DNA from: a gamma proteobacterium HdN1
GTDB taxonomy: Bacteria > Pseudomonadota > Gammaproteobacteria > Pseudomonadales > Ketobacteraceae
Length of the DNA stretch: 64,000 bases
Direction of reading: 5' to 3'
NCBI GenBank assembly: GCA_000198515.1
Contig: FP929140.1
Coordinates: 2,144,527-2,208,526, forward strand
The position numbers and the translations under genes were made by a program. Below the pieces are notes generated by a model. It had not been told where the DNA came from. It did no database searches and was given only the letters and a program-made list of their open reading frames with translations. Below are positions 45,900 to 54,587 of this stretch, one piece after another. Positions within the stretch are counted from its first letter, which is position 1; every line of letters starts with the position of its first letter.

Positions 45900-46355
45900 A
45901 TGGCGACACAACAGAACCATTTTTACGACATGCCCAGTGAACAGGAAGCCGAGCTGGCGGCGGCTAGTGGACGCATTCTGGCAGCCTGCACAGGCCAGGG
46001 CGACCAAGCCAAATTGCGACTAATCGATGACAACCAGGAAATCACGGTGCCCATCAAGGCCATCCACATGCTGGCGGATATTCTGAACCAGATGGCGCTG
46101 GGCAATGCCATTTCCATCATTCCGATTCATGCGGAACTGACCACACAGCAAGCGGCGGATTTTCTGAATATCTCCCGGCCGTATCTGATCAGCCAGGTTC
46201 TGGATACCGGCAAACTGCCATTCCACATGGCGGGCAATCGCCGCAAAATCTATTTCAAGGATCTGATGGAATACAAAGCCCAGCAAAAGGCCGAGAGCAA
46301 AAAAACCATGGCGCGGTTGGCGCAACTGTCACAAGAAATGGGCCTGATGGAATAA
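45900..46355 (+). CDS. Excisionase-family HTH antitoxin
   Basis: About 151 aa from the ATG at 45900 (GAGG upstream); an in-frame ATG at 45870 lies at the predicted transcription start. The C-terminal half has an excisionase-type helix-turn-helix: LTTQQAADFLNISRPYLISQ then LPFHMAGNRRKIYFKDLMEY. The N-terminal half is acidic. Paired directly with a PIN toxin, it is a likely antitoxin and autoregulator. Confidence 0.85.
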   Translation: MATQQNHFYDMPSEQEAELAAASGRILAACTGQGDQAKLRLIDDNQEITVPIKAIHMLADILNQMALGNAISIIPIHAELTTQQAADFLNISRPYLISQVLDTGKLPFHMAGNRRKIYFKDLMEYKAQQKAESKKTMARLAQLSQEMGLME

Positions 46356-46925
46356 ATGGCAACCTTCACGGTCATCTACGACGCCAATGTGCTGTACCCG
46401 GCGCCGTTGCGCAGTGTGCTCATGTTCCTGGCGCAAACCGATCTGTTTCGCGCCCGCTGGACGTTGGACATTCACGAAGAATGGATTCGGAACCTACTGC
46501 TCAAACGTCCGGATTTGAGCCGAAAAAAACTGGAATGGCTGCGGGATATGATGATCGAAGCCGTTCCGGATTCACTGGTCACGGGTTATGAACCCGCGAT
46601 TGACGGTCTGGAGTTACCGGACCCGGATGATCGTCATGTGCTGGCGGCTGCATTGCGCGCCAATGCGGAAATCATCGTTACGGCCAACCTGAAGGACTTT
46701 CCACAGACAACGCTGAAACCTTACAAGGTCATTGCCCAGCATCCGGATGACTTCATCCTGGATCTGATCGACTTGAAGCCGCCCCTCGTGCTGACCTGTT
46801 TCAAGGAAGACAGGACTCACTACAGGAACCCACAGTACACAGTCGAGGAATACCTTGAGAACCTGCTGCGGCAGGGGCTCAGCAAGACCGTTGCGCACCT
46901 ATCTGAATACCGTCATTTGATTTAG
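46356..46925 (+). CDS. PIN-domain (PIN_3-like) toxin
   Basis: A 189-aa protein whose ATG follows the antitoxin stop with no gap. The PIN features are FTVIYDANVLYPAPLRSVL, EEWIRNLL and ELPDPDDRHVLAAALRANAE followed by IIVTANLKDFP. It is longer than the other two PIN types here. It is a likely ribonuclease toxin carried by the transposon. Confidence 0.87.
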   Translation: MATFTVIYDANVLYPAPLRSVLMFLAQTDLFRARWTLDIHEEWIRNLLLKRPDLSRKKLEWLRDMMIEAVPDSLVTGYEPAIDGLELPDPDDRHVLAAALRANAEIIVTANLKDFPQTTLKPYKVIAQHPDDFILDLIDLKPPLVLTCFKEDRTHYRNPQYTVEEYLENLLRQGLSKTVAHLSEYRHLI

Positions 46926-47249
46926 CACAAAACCCGAAAGACAAGGTTGGAAGGTTCATCGATGGTCGGTTGGATGGGCCGTATCATTGGCATGATCGAC
47001 ACTGTTTTTGAAAAGTGAAATCGAGCTGGAGGCCTTGCCACGTCTGGGCTGGAGCAGGTCTGTGGTATATTTTGCGGCTAAGTACCTAGAACCCCTTTAA
47101 GTTTTAGACCATGTTTTCAAACAGTGTTAAAAAATACATCTGAGAACAGCGCTCCTTCTTGGCTGATTTATCTAAACCGTTGAATTGCCGGATGTTCCCC
47201 ATTCTGCCACCGCATCTGTTGCAAAACGGCAACTTCGAAACACTGCGGA
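46926..47249. other. Transposon-chromosome junction, no gene
   Basis: About 320 bp without a credible reading frame. It contains a CCCC (47093) that may be a transposon terminus; from about 47100 on the sequence probably belongs to the lipid region. Confidence 0.4.
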
Positions 47250-47678
47250 TCAGCTGATAATTCGCTGTTCGCGTTCTTCAAGCACCGCGCTGCGAATCAT
47301 TCGCCAAACGAAATCACCGATATCCTCGAGCGAATAGCGACCTTCCTCGCGAAACCAGGTCGCCACCCAATTGAGCGCTCCAAGGCCGATAAGACGCAGC
47401 AACTCCAGATCCATATCCTTCCGAATCACTCCCTGTTCCGCCAGTAGTTTCAGCATCGCTGCCCACAACGACTCGTAGCGGTCACGTAACTTGATCATTT
47501 CCCTGCGCGCCGAGCCGCGCAGGGAACGCCACTCGAACAACAGCACATAGACCATATCTGAGCCACTGACCAGTATTTGCAGGTGTGCATTGATACCGCG
47601 GCGCAACTGCTCGGCAGGCTCTGTCACACCCGCCACAGCCTGGGAGACGGCGAGCGAGGCCTGCTCAGGTGCCGTAAG
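47250..47678 (-). pseudogene. TetR-family regulator lacking its DNA-binding domain
   Basis: Only the C-terminal ligand-binding domain remains: EPAEQLRRGINAHLQIL, VYVLLFEWRSLRG, KLRDRYESLWAAMLKLL and LIGLGALNWVATWFREEGRY. The frame is closed by TAA just upstream (about 47687), no ATG precedes it, and no helix-turn-helix is encoded in any nearby frame. A GTG at 47636 could start a 128-aa remnant. About 65 N-terminal residues were deleted, while the operator and promoter to its right survive. The repressor is presumably inactive. Confidence 0.8.
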
Positions 47679-47700
47679 GTCAGATACTTATTTGGCGGGA

Positions 47701-47730
47701 TTGACATTTGGTTGGTTGGCCAATTATAGT
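47701..47730 (+). promoter_or_regulatory. Promoter with TetR-type operator for the rightward lipid operon
   Basis: TTGACA (47701-47706), an 18-bp spacer and TATAGT (47725-47730). The spacer contains TTGGTTGGCCAATTAT (47712-47727), which matches 13 of 16 positions of the palindrome at 61084. A repressor bound here would block RNA polymerase directly. Confidence 0.7.
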
Positions 47731-47790
47731 GTGGGACTCACATCCGCAAGAGCCTCTTTCCGCACCTGAATCCTTCCATGGAGAGATCAT

Positions 47791-48660
47791 ATGAATATGA
47801 CACCTATCCAGCCTCGAAAGGTTGTTTTTGATGTTGCGTCTGTTCCCCGCCACTGGAACGGTGGTGATCCGGTTCTTACCCGCTTTTTTGACGCGCTCTC
47901 GGTGCATTTCCCCGAGGGTGAGCGATTTTTTATCCAGTCGGTTCGTAACTTCCAGGATCAGGTAACGGATCAGCGTTTGCGTGACGATATTCGTCATTTT
48001 ATCCGTCAGGAAGGTCAGCACGGCATAGTGCATGACAGCTTTAATCAGGTGATGGCGGGGCAGGGCGTTGATGTCGATAAGATCACGGCCAATCTGCGAC
48101 GCTTTATTCGTACCACGCAGAAATATCTTCCGCAAAAGTATCAGCTGGCCATGACGGCCGCTTTTGAGCATTTCACCGCGACTCTGGGTGAGGCCATGCT
48201 TAAGGAAGAGACTGATATGTTTCGGGATTCAGATCCGGTAATGCGTGCCTTGTTTCTGTGGCATGGCGTGGAGGAAGTGGAACACAAGGCGGTGGCTTAC
48301 GATCTGTATCAGACCGCAGCAGGCGGTGGTTATGTGACGCGCATATCGGCTCTGATAGTCGGTACCTTGATGATTCATCTGGTAGTGGCGCCAGTATTCT
48401 GGAACATGTTGAAGCTGGATGGTGTGACCCGCCAACCCGGTGTGATGCTGCGCGGCTTGAATCGTTTGTATGGTCGTCGAGGCATTCTTGTCCGCATGAT
48501 GCCGGAATTTCTTGACTGGTTCCGCCCCGGGTTTCACCCGTGGGATACCGGAATGCCAGAGAAAGTGGCTGCCTGGCTTGACGAATATAGCCGTCACGGA
48601 GACCCAATGCAGGCCTCTGCTGCTGTTTACGGCGCCGAGCGTCTGGGGGAAGCGGCTTGA
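47791..48660 (+). CDS. PF10118-type predicted metal-dependent hydrolase (paralogue 2)
   Basis: A 289-aa protein, first gene of the rightward operon (GGAGAG before the ATG). It shares the family pattern: FPEGERFFIQS, FIRQEGQHG, FEHFTATLGE, WHGVEEVEHKAVAYDLY and FRPGFHPWD. Its Glu/His clusters could bind two metals. It is about as divergent from the paralogue at 23311 as from the one at 56780. The downstream gene's start overlaps its stop, so the two products may act together. Reaction unknown. Confidence 0.87.
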   Translation: MNMTPIQPRKVVFDVASVPRHWNGGDPVLTRFFDALSVHFPEGERFFIQSVRNFQDQVTDQRLRDDIRHFIRQEGQHGIVHDSFNQVMAGQGVDVDKITANLRRFIRTTQKYLPQKYQLAMTAAFEHFTATLGEAMLKEETDMFRDSDPVMRALFLWHGVEEVEHKAVAYDLYQTAAGGGYVTRISALIVGTLMIHLVVAPVFWNMLKLDGVTRQPGVMLRGLNRLYGRRGILVRMMPEFLDWFRPGFHPWDTGMPEKVAAWLDEYSRHGDPMQASAAVYGAERLGEAA

Positions 48661-49676
48661 TACAGGAGACCCAGGCAGCGAAGCCTGATTCCAGCAGTGC
48701 CAAGTCGGTCAGCCAGCACTGCCACAGACCAGGCGTCCATTGCGGTAGTTCGGCGATACGCGATCTTCTCGAGTTTCACGGTCTCCGGATGACCGAGGCA
48801 TTCTGCTTCGGTCTGGGCGCCGGGTTGGGTGTCACCTATGTGGAGATTCCCGACTCGGCCACACCGTTCATCGTTCACGTGCGCTCGATGGGCTTTGAAG
48901 AAAAAGTCTTTCACACTCTGGATGTGCCGTTTGCGTGGTCAAGCCATCCGGACAAGGATGCGGCAACAAAAGACCTGTATCAGGCATTGGGTGACGGGGT
49001 GCCCGCCTTGCTGCTCACTGACATTTACCACTTGCCTTATTTCGGTAGTAGCACTCATTTTCCGGGTCATGCGATTGTTGCGTGGCAGCGGGATGAAGCG
49101 CGTGACGAGGTGTTGGTAAGTGATACCGAGCGTCCCGGGTTGATCCCCGTGCCGGCAACCAATCTTGCTGATGCACGGTTTTCAACCTCCCCTCCCTTTA
49201 TTCATTACGGCAATATGTTTGCCCCGCGATCGTTGACATTGGCAATCAATGCGGACCGTGTGAGAGATGCCATTGTGGATAATGCGAAGGCATTGGCAAA
49301 CGGCGGGCTGAATAGCGGCCTGGCCGCGCTGGATACCTGGATCGCGGCGTTGCCCGAGTGGCAGGCGCACGACAACTGGCGCTGGTTGTTGCGCTTTGCT
49401 TATCAGGTGATCGAAAAACGTGGTACTGGCGGTGGTGGCTTCAGGACAATGTATGCCGAGTTCCTTCGTGAAGCCGGAGAGATGCTGCCCGCCGTGCGGG
49501 CAGCGAAACTGGTAGAGATGATGCAGCGTTCAGCGGTGGCCTGGACCGGCCTGGCAGCGTTACTCAAGATGGCGTCGGAGTCGGATGTGTTCCCGGTTCG
49601 TGAAATTGAGGGGGCTATTCGTCATGTCAGGACGCTGGAGTCGCAGTATGTTCATCAGGTAACAAGTAAAGTTTAG
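48657..49676 (+). CDS. BtrH_N/DUF4872-type protein, putative acyl/peptidyl transferase
   Basis: A 339-aa protein starting at a TTG that overlaps the preceding stop (GGGGGA upstream; no other suitable start). An N-terminal BtrH_N-like cysteine-peptidase-type fold has HCGSSAIRDLLEFHG, with a probable catalytic Cys, and ALLLTDIYHLPYF, then HFPGHAIVAW, with a probable His. A C-terminal helical DUF4872-like half follows. BtrH in butirosin biosynthesis transfers an acyl group from a carrier protein, so acyl transfer or hydrolysis is plausible. Its place in a lipid operon without a carrier protein is unusual. Confidence 0.7.
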   Translation: MIQETQAAKPDSSSAKSVSQHCHRPGVHCGSSAIRDLLEFHGLRMTEAFCFGLGAGLGVTYVEIPDSATPFIVHVRSMGFEEKVFHTLDVPFAWSSHPDKDAATKDLYQALGDGVPALLLTDIYHLPYFGSSTHFPGHAIVAWQRDEARDEVLVSDTERPGLIPVPATNLADARFSTSPPFIHYGNMFAPRSLTLAINADRVRDAIVDNAKALANGGLNSGLAALDTWIAALPEWQAHDNWRWLLRFAYQVIEKRGTGGGGFRTMYAEFLREAGEMLPAVRAAKLVEMMQRSAVAWTGLAALLKMASESDVFPVREIEGAIRHVRTLESQYVHQVTSKV

Positions 49677-49746
49677 CGTGCATGCTTCAGTTGGCCGCCA
49701 GATTGGTGGTTCGGGCTATTGGTTTTTGTATTAATGAGGGGGGGAG

Positions 49747-50223
49747 ATGACAGCCCAGTCTGAGGCCGCAAACCGCTACTTGACCATGGCAAAAACGTTC
49801 TTCGGTACCGCTCATCCGTTATTCAACGCGTTCGGAATTGAAATTGACGAGATTGGCAAGGGTCGCGCCGTTATGAGGATGCCATCTAACGTGGCGCTAT
49901 CTGATCGTAACGGCGGGCTGCATCGTGGTGTTGTGGTGACCTTGCTCGATACCAATTGTGGTCTCGCCATATTTTCTCGCCTTGGAGATATGCGACCGAT
50001 TGCGACGATTGACCTGCGTGTGGATTTTATCAGGGAAGCCCCGCCAGGTGAGGCTGTACGCGCCGAAGTGGAATGTTACGCGGTACAGGGTGATATCGCC
50101 TATGTAAAGGGAAAGGCGGTTGCTTGTTCAGATGATTCGCTGTTGGCTTCCGTATCGGGATCTTTCGCTGTCGGGACACTCGGTCCGGCGTTTGATGCGA
50201 CTGTGACGAAAGGAGCTGAATAA
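49747..50223 (+). CDS. Hotdog-fold thioesterase (PaaI-like), 1
   Basis: A 158-aa hotdog protein with GGLHRGVVVTLLDTNCGLAIF (active-site helix) and ATIDLRVDFIREA, typical of PaaI/YbgC-like acyl-CoA thioesterases. The usual HGG is replaced by LHRG. GGGGG precedes the ATG. It would release CoA from acyl-CoA intermediates. It is followed at once by a second hotdog gene. Confidence 0.85.
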   Translation: MTAQSEAANRYLTMAKTFFGTAHPLFNAFGIEIDEIGKGRAVMRMPSNVALSDRNGGLHRGVVVTLLDTNCGLAIFSRLGDMRPIATIDLRVDFIREAPPGEAVRAEVECYAVQGDIAYVKGKAVACSDDSLLASVSGSFAVGTLGPAFDATVTKGAE

Positions 50224-50661
50224 GTGAGCGCATCCGGAACCGAGCCACTGGGAATCTGCTGTGCCGGGTTGAGTGAACTGCAGAAACAAGTTCTTGATGA
50301 CACGCCCTATGTGCATTTCCTTGGTCTGAAAGTCAGTCGCGAAGATGACGGCACGACCTGCTATCAGTTGTGTTTCCGCGAAGAGCATATCGGCAATCCG
50401 CTTTTGCGTACTTTTCATGGCGGCATTCTTGCCAGTTTTGGTGAAATTGTCGCCGCCTTGCATGTGGTGGAAGATCCCGGGATGCAGCAGCAGCCATTGT
50501 GTACCAGCTTGACGTTTGATTACCTGCGGCCGGCCTTTGCCGGAACAATTCGTGCTGTGCCGCGGATCGTGCGTGCAGGCCGGCGCTTTATTGTCGTTTC
50601 TGTCGATATCTTTCTGGACAAGAGCCATGTCTCGACGGGGCGTTTTATCTACGCACGCTGA
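50224..50661 (+). CDS. Hotdog-fold thioesterase (PaaI-like), 2
   Basis: A 145-aa protein from a GTG directly after the previous stop. It has TFHGGILASFGEIVAALHV and CTSLTFDYLRPA, the standard PaaI-type pattern. The two genes may form a heteromeric hotdog enzyme, or act as separate thioesterases. Confidence 0.82.
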   Translation: MSASGTEPLGICCAGLSELQKQVLDDTPYVHFLGLKVSREDDGTTCYQLCFREEHIGNPLLRTFHGGILASFGEIVAALHVVEDPGMQQQPLCTSLTFDYLRPAFAGTIRAVPRIVRAGRRFIVVSVDIFLDKSHVSTGRFIYAR

Positions 50662-50706
50662 GGACGTTTGATGTATTGACATCTTCAGGTTACCAAGGAG
50701 GTTGAT

Positions 50707-52257
50707 ATGTTTATTTCCCAGACACTGCGTCGGGCGGTCCAGTTGAACCCGAACGGTGTGGCCACAATCTACGCGAACAGGAAACAAAGCTGGCGTGAAT
50801 TTGAGCACCGGGTGGCTCGTCTGGCTGCCGGCGTTCGATCATTGAAGGTTGCTGACGGGGATCGTGTGGCAATTCTTTCACTCAATAGCGATCGCTATCT
50901 GGAATATTTCTATGCCATCCCGTGGGCCGGGATGGCGCTTAATCCCATTAATATCCGGCTGGCACCTCCGGAGATTGCTTATACGCTGAATGACTCCCGG
51001 TCATCGGTGCTGTTCGTGGATGACGCATTCAGTGCCATGCTCCCGGTGCTGCGCCCGTTGCTGCATAACGTCAGTCATGTGGTGTTCATGGGGGAAGGTG
51101 AGTTGCCGGAGGGGTGTGTCGCCTATGAGTCACTGATCGACCAGCACAAACCCCTGGCTGACAGGAGCGAAGGTGGCGCACAGCTTGCCGGACTGTTCTA
51201 TACAGGCGGCACGACCGGACGATCAAAGGGCGTGATGCTGAGCCACGATAATCTTGTGTTCAATGCCCTGAATGTTGTTCCGGAAATGGGCTACGGAACT
51301 GACTCCATCTATATGCATGCAGCGCCGATGTTTCATCTGGCCGACATGGCGAGTACTTTTGCCGTGACCCTGGCTGGTGGTTCTCACGGTATTGTGCCGC
51401 GTTTCGATGTGGCCGATGTGCTGTCGTTCATGGAGCGTGAAAAAATTACCCACACTTTGCTCGTGCCAACCATGATCAACCTGCTGGTCTCTTCCGGCAA
51501 GATCAAGGATTTTGATGTCAGCAGTGTCAAGCGAATGCTGTACGGGGCATCGCCAATGCCCGAAGCGGTGTTGGTCAGTGCCATGGAGCAAATGCCGGAT
51601 GCTCTGTTTGCCCAGGGGTACGGGCAGACGGAGGCGTCGCCGATTATTACTGCGCTGGGGCCGGAGTTTCATGTTGTGGGCGGGGCCAAGCTACGCAGCG
51701 CTGGCAGAGCAGCGCTGGGGGTTGAGGTTGCCATTATGGACAAGGATGATGTCGAGCTACCGCGTGGTGAAGTCGGTGAGATATGCGCCAGAGGCCCGAA
51801 CGTGATGCTGGGCTACTGGGGAATGGAGCAGGCCTCTGCCGAGACGTTGCGCAGCGGCTGGCTGCATACCGGTGATCTCGGTTATATGGATGAGGACGGG
51901 TTTGTCTTTATCGTTGATCGCGCCAAGGACATGATTATCAGCGGCGGTGAGAACATTTTCTCGGTCGAGGTAGAGGGTGCCATCTACAGCCATCCTTCAG
52001 TGCGGGAATGCGCGGTTGTGGGGATTCCTCACGACGAGTGGGGCGAGATGGTTCATGCGATTGTCGTGCTCAAGGAAGGGCATGGCCTCAATGAAGGCGA
52101 GCTTTTGGCCCATTGCCGCGCACTGATTGCCGGGTACAAGCTGCCGCGCAGCATCGAGTTTCGGAGCGAGCCACTACCGGTAAGTGGTGCGGGCAAGATT
52201 CTCAAGAACGAACTGAGAAAGCCTTATTGGGAAAACAAAGACCGGGGAGTCAACTGA
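50707..52257 (+). CDS. Acyl-CoA synthetase (AMP-forming)
   Basis: A 516-aa ANL-superfamily ligase activating a carboxylic acid to its CoA ester via an acyl-AMP. It has the P-loop-like TGGTTGRSKGVMLSH, the adenine motif YGQTEASP, the hinge GWLHTGDLGYMDEDGF and the C-terminal catalytic Lys in PVSGAGKILKNELR. AAGGAGG lies just before the ATG. It resembles FadD-type medium/long-chain ligases. Substrate is not predictable. Confidence 0.94.
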   Translation: MFISQTLRRAVQLNPNGVATIYANRKQSWREFEHRVARLAAGVRSLKVADGDRVAILSLNSDRYLEYFYAIPWAGMALNPINIRLAPPEIAYTLNDSRSSVLFVDDAFSAMLPVLRPLLHNVSHVVFMGEGELPEGCVAYESLIDQHKPLADRSEGGAQLAGLFYTGGTTGRSKGVMLSHDNLVFNALNVVPEMGYGTDSIYMHAAPMFHLADMASTFAVTLAGGSHGIVPRFDVADVLSFMEREKITHTLLVPTMINLLVSSGKIKDFDVSSVKRMLYGASPMPEAVLVSAMEQMPDALFAQGYGQTEASPIITALGPEFHVVGGAKLRSAGRAALGVEVAIMDKDDVELPRGEVGEICARGPNVMLGYWGMEQASAETLRSGWLHTGDLGYMDEDGFVFIVDRAKDMIISGGENIFSVEVEGAIYSHPSVRECAVVGIPHDEWGEMVHAIVVLKEGHGLNEGELLAHCRALIAGYKLPRSIEFRSEPLPVSGAGKILKNELRKPYWENKDRGVN

Positions 52258-52304
52258 ATGACAATTGAAAACAGCAACCGATGGCCTGCAAGAGGTAATA
52301 AGCC

Positions 52305-53465
52305 GTGAATCTGGAGTTCACTCAGGAAGAACTGGAGTTTCAGCAATCCATTCGTGACTGGATGCAGGCGAATGTGCCGGATGATATCAAGCGCTGCTCG
52401 GCGGTTGGTGAGATGACCGGCAAGGAACTGCAGCAAAAGTGGGAGCGTTTGCTCGGTGAGCGGGGCTGGCTGGCACTGACGTGGCCGAAACAGTATGGCG
52501 GCCCGGGCTGGACGGCTACGCAACGTTATATTTTCGATCTTGAGCGAGCCATGGCGGGCGCGCCTCCCACGAGCCCGTTCGGGGTGGCGATGGTAGGGCC
52601 GGTACTTTATACCTTTGGCTCGCAGGAGCAAAAGGATCGCTGGTTGCCGGGTATCGTCAGCGGTAGAACGCTCTGGTGTCAGGGTTACTCCGAACCCAAT
52701 GCCGGATCGGATCTTGCGTCACTCAAGACGCGTGCCGAGCGCAGGGACGACCATTATCTGGTGAATGGCCAGAAGATCTGGACGACCCAGGCCCACTGGG
52801 CGGACATGATGTTCTGTCTGGTCAGAACCGACTCGACGGTCAAACAGCAGAAAGGGATTTCTTTCCTGTTGATCGATATGAAGACCCCCGGTATCGAGGT
52901 CCGGCCGATCTACTCGATTGATGGCCATCATCACCTTAACGAGGTTTATTTCACCGATGTGCGGGTGCCGCTGGAAAATCTTGTGGGCCAGGAAGGCATG
53001 GGCTGGACTATTGCCAAGTTCCTGCTGACGCATGAGCGCACCACCATCGCTGGGGTGGCGGACAGTCATCACGAGATATCACGGCTGAAGAAAGCTGTGG
53101 CCGAAGCGCCGGGCTTTCTGGATAAAAGCCAGGCGCGGCAACGTATTGCTGAACTTGAAATCGAGTTAATGGCGCTGGAATACACGAACTTCCGTACTGT
53201 TGCCGCGACGGATGAGGGCAAGCCCTTCGGGCCGGAATCCTCCGGGTTGAAAATCAAGGGCACCGAGCTTCAACAGAAAGTATCACAGGCCATGGTGGAG
53301 CTGGGCGGCATGATGTCGTTAACCTGGGATAACCCGGAAACGGTTGGCAGCGATATTTTCAATCGCGCCACCCGACGTTACAACTTTCTGAGGGCCTGCA
53401 CCATTTACGGTGGATCCAACGAGATCCAGAAGAATGTGCTGGCAAAAATGCTGCTTGGTCTTTGA
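52305..53465 (+). CDS. Acyl-CoA dehydrogenase, subunit 1
   Basis: A 386-aa protein from a GTG start (AGAGG upstream). It has CQGYSEPNAGSDLASLKT, FLLTHERTTIAGVAD and the C-terminal IYGGSNEIQKNVLAKMLLGL. It is followed at 9 bp by a second, more divergent dehydrogenase. Such pairs in actinobacterial steroid catabolism form alpha2beta2 FadE complexes acting on ring-bearing or branched acyl-CoAs. Confidence 0.93.
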   Translation: MNLEFTQEELEFQQSIRDWMQANVPDDIKRCSAVGEMTGKELQQKWERLLGERGWLALTWPKQYGGPGWTATQRYIFDLERAMAGAPPTSPFGVAMVGPVLYTFGSQEQKDRWLPGIVSGRTLWCQGYSEPNAGSDLASLKTRAERRDDHYLVNGQKIWTTQAHWADMMFCLVRTDSTVKQQKGISFLLIDMKTPGIEVRPIYSIDGHHHLNEVYFTDVRVPLENLVGQEGMGWTIAKFLLTHERTTIAGVADSHHEISRLKKAVAEAPGFLDKSQARQRIAELEIELMALEYTNFRTVAATDEGKPFGPESSGLKIKGTELQQKVSQAMVELGGMMSLTWDNPETVGSDIFNRATRRYNFLRACTIYGGSNEIQKNVLAKMLLGL

Positions 53466-53474
53466 GGCGAGACG

Positions 53475-54587
53475 ATGGAATTTAACCTCCCGGAAAACAC
53501 CACCCTTATCGCGGATACCGCTCGCCGGTATCTTAAAGATAACTACAGCTTTGAAATCTACAGGCAGCAGCTTGAGCAACAGAACCATGTTGACGCGTCA
53601 CGCTGGTCGGCCATGCAGGAGCTGGGCTGGTTTGGTCTGCCATTTACCGAATCCAGCGGCGGCTTCGATGGCACGCTCCTTGACGTGGCGATGGTTGTCA
53701 GTGAGCTGGGCGCCGCGTTATGTCTGGATCCCTACGTTGATACGGTGGTAGCGCCTGGCAAGTTGCTGGAATATATCGGCTCCGATGCGACCCTGGCCAT
53801 GTTGAGCGACGTTATTGACGGCAGGGCCAGGCTGGCCTGTGCGCTATATGATTATCATGCCGGTTATCAGGTATTAAGGCCTTCCATGAAGCTTAATGGC
53901 AAACGCCTGTCCGGTCAGAAAAACTTTGTTCCGGATGGCGGTGTTGCCGATACCTTGCTGACAACCGCGCTTGCTGATGGCGAACTGCTGGTGCTTGCTG
54001 TGCCTGTTGCTGCTTGCGAGACGACTCGTTATCGGGCGCTGGATGGTGGCCGTATTGCTAACGTGCTGTTTGATGAGGTCGAGATCACTGACGGGATGAT
54101 ACTTGCCCGTGGCAAACAGGCCGAGCGGGCGCTGAGCATGTTGCTGACTTATCTGCAAGCTCTTGACTGTGCACGCATGTATGGTGCCGCCGGTGCCCTG
54201 TACCAGCGCACTCTGGAATACTCCAAGACACGAAAGCAGTTCGGCGTGGCTATCGGTAGCTTTCAGATTATTCAGCACTACCTGGTAGATATGTTTATCG
54301 ATCTCCAGCAGCTTGAGTCAATGCTGCTGATGGTGGCCGTCAAGGCGGAATCCGAGGATGCCTGTCGGCGTGAGCGCGCCAGTACCGCTGCGAAAGCCTA
54401 TTATTCGGATAAGGCGGTACGCATCGCGCAGCAGGCAATCCAGATTCATGGCGGGGTTGGTGTTACCGAAGAGCTTGATATCGGTCACTACTTCCGTCTG
54501 GTCACTCATTGCTCGTTGACCCACGGTGATCGTGCATATCACATAAAGCGCTTTGCCGAGCTTGACGAGGTGCATCCGGGTGAATAA
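53475..54587 (+). CDS. Acyl-CoA dehydrogenase, subunit 2
   Basis: A 370-aa partner subunit. Weaker N-terminal motifs ([20 protein letters not shown]) are followed by [20 protein letters not shown] and [20 protein letters not shown]. It lacks the IYGGTNEI-type tail of its neighbour, which supports a heteromeric enzyme. It overlaps the next gene by eight bases. Confidence 0.9.
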   Translation: MEFNLPENTTLIADTARRYLKDNYSFEIYRQQLEQQNHVDASRWSAMQELGWFGLPFTESSGGFDGTLLDVAMVVSELGAALCLDPYVDTVVAPGKLLEYIGSDATLAMLSDVIDGRARLACALYDYHAGYQVLRPSMKLNGKRLSGQKNFVPDGGVADTLLTTALADGELLVLAVPVAACETTRYRALDGGRIANVLFDEVEITDGMILARGKQAERALSMLLTYLQALDCARMYGAAGALYQRTLEYSKTRKQFGVAIGSFQIIQHYLVDMFIDLQQLESMLLMVAVKAESEDACRRERASTAAKAYYSDKAVRIAQQAIQIHGGVGVTEELDIGHYFRLVTHCSLTHGDRAYHIKRFAELDEVHPGE

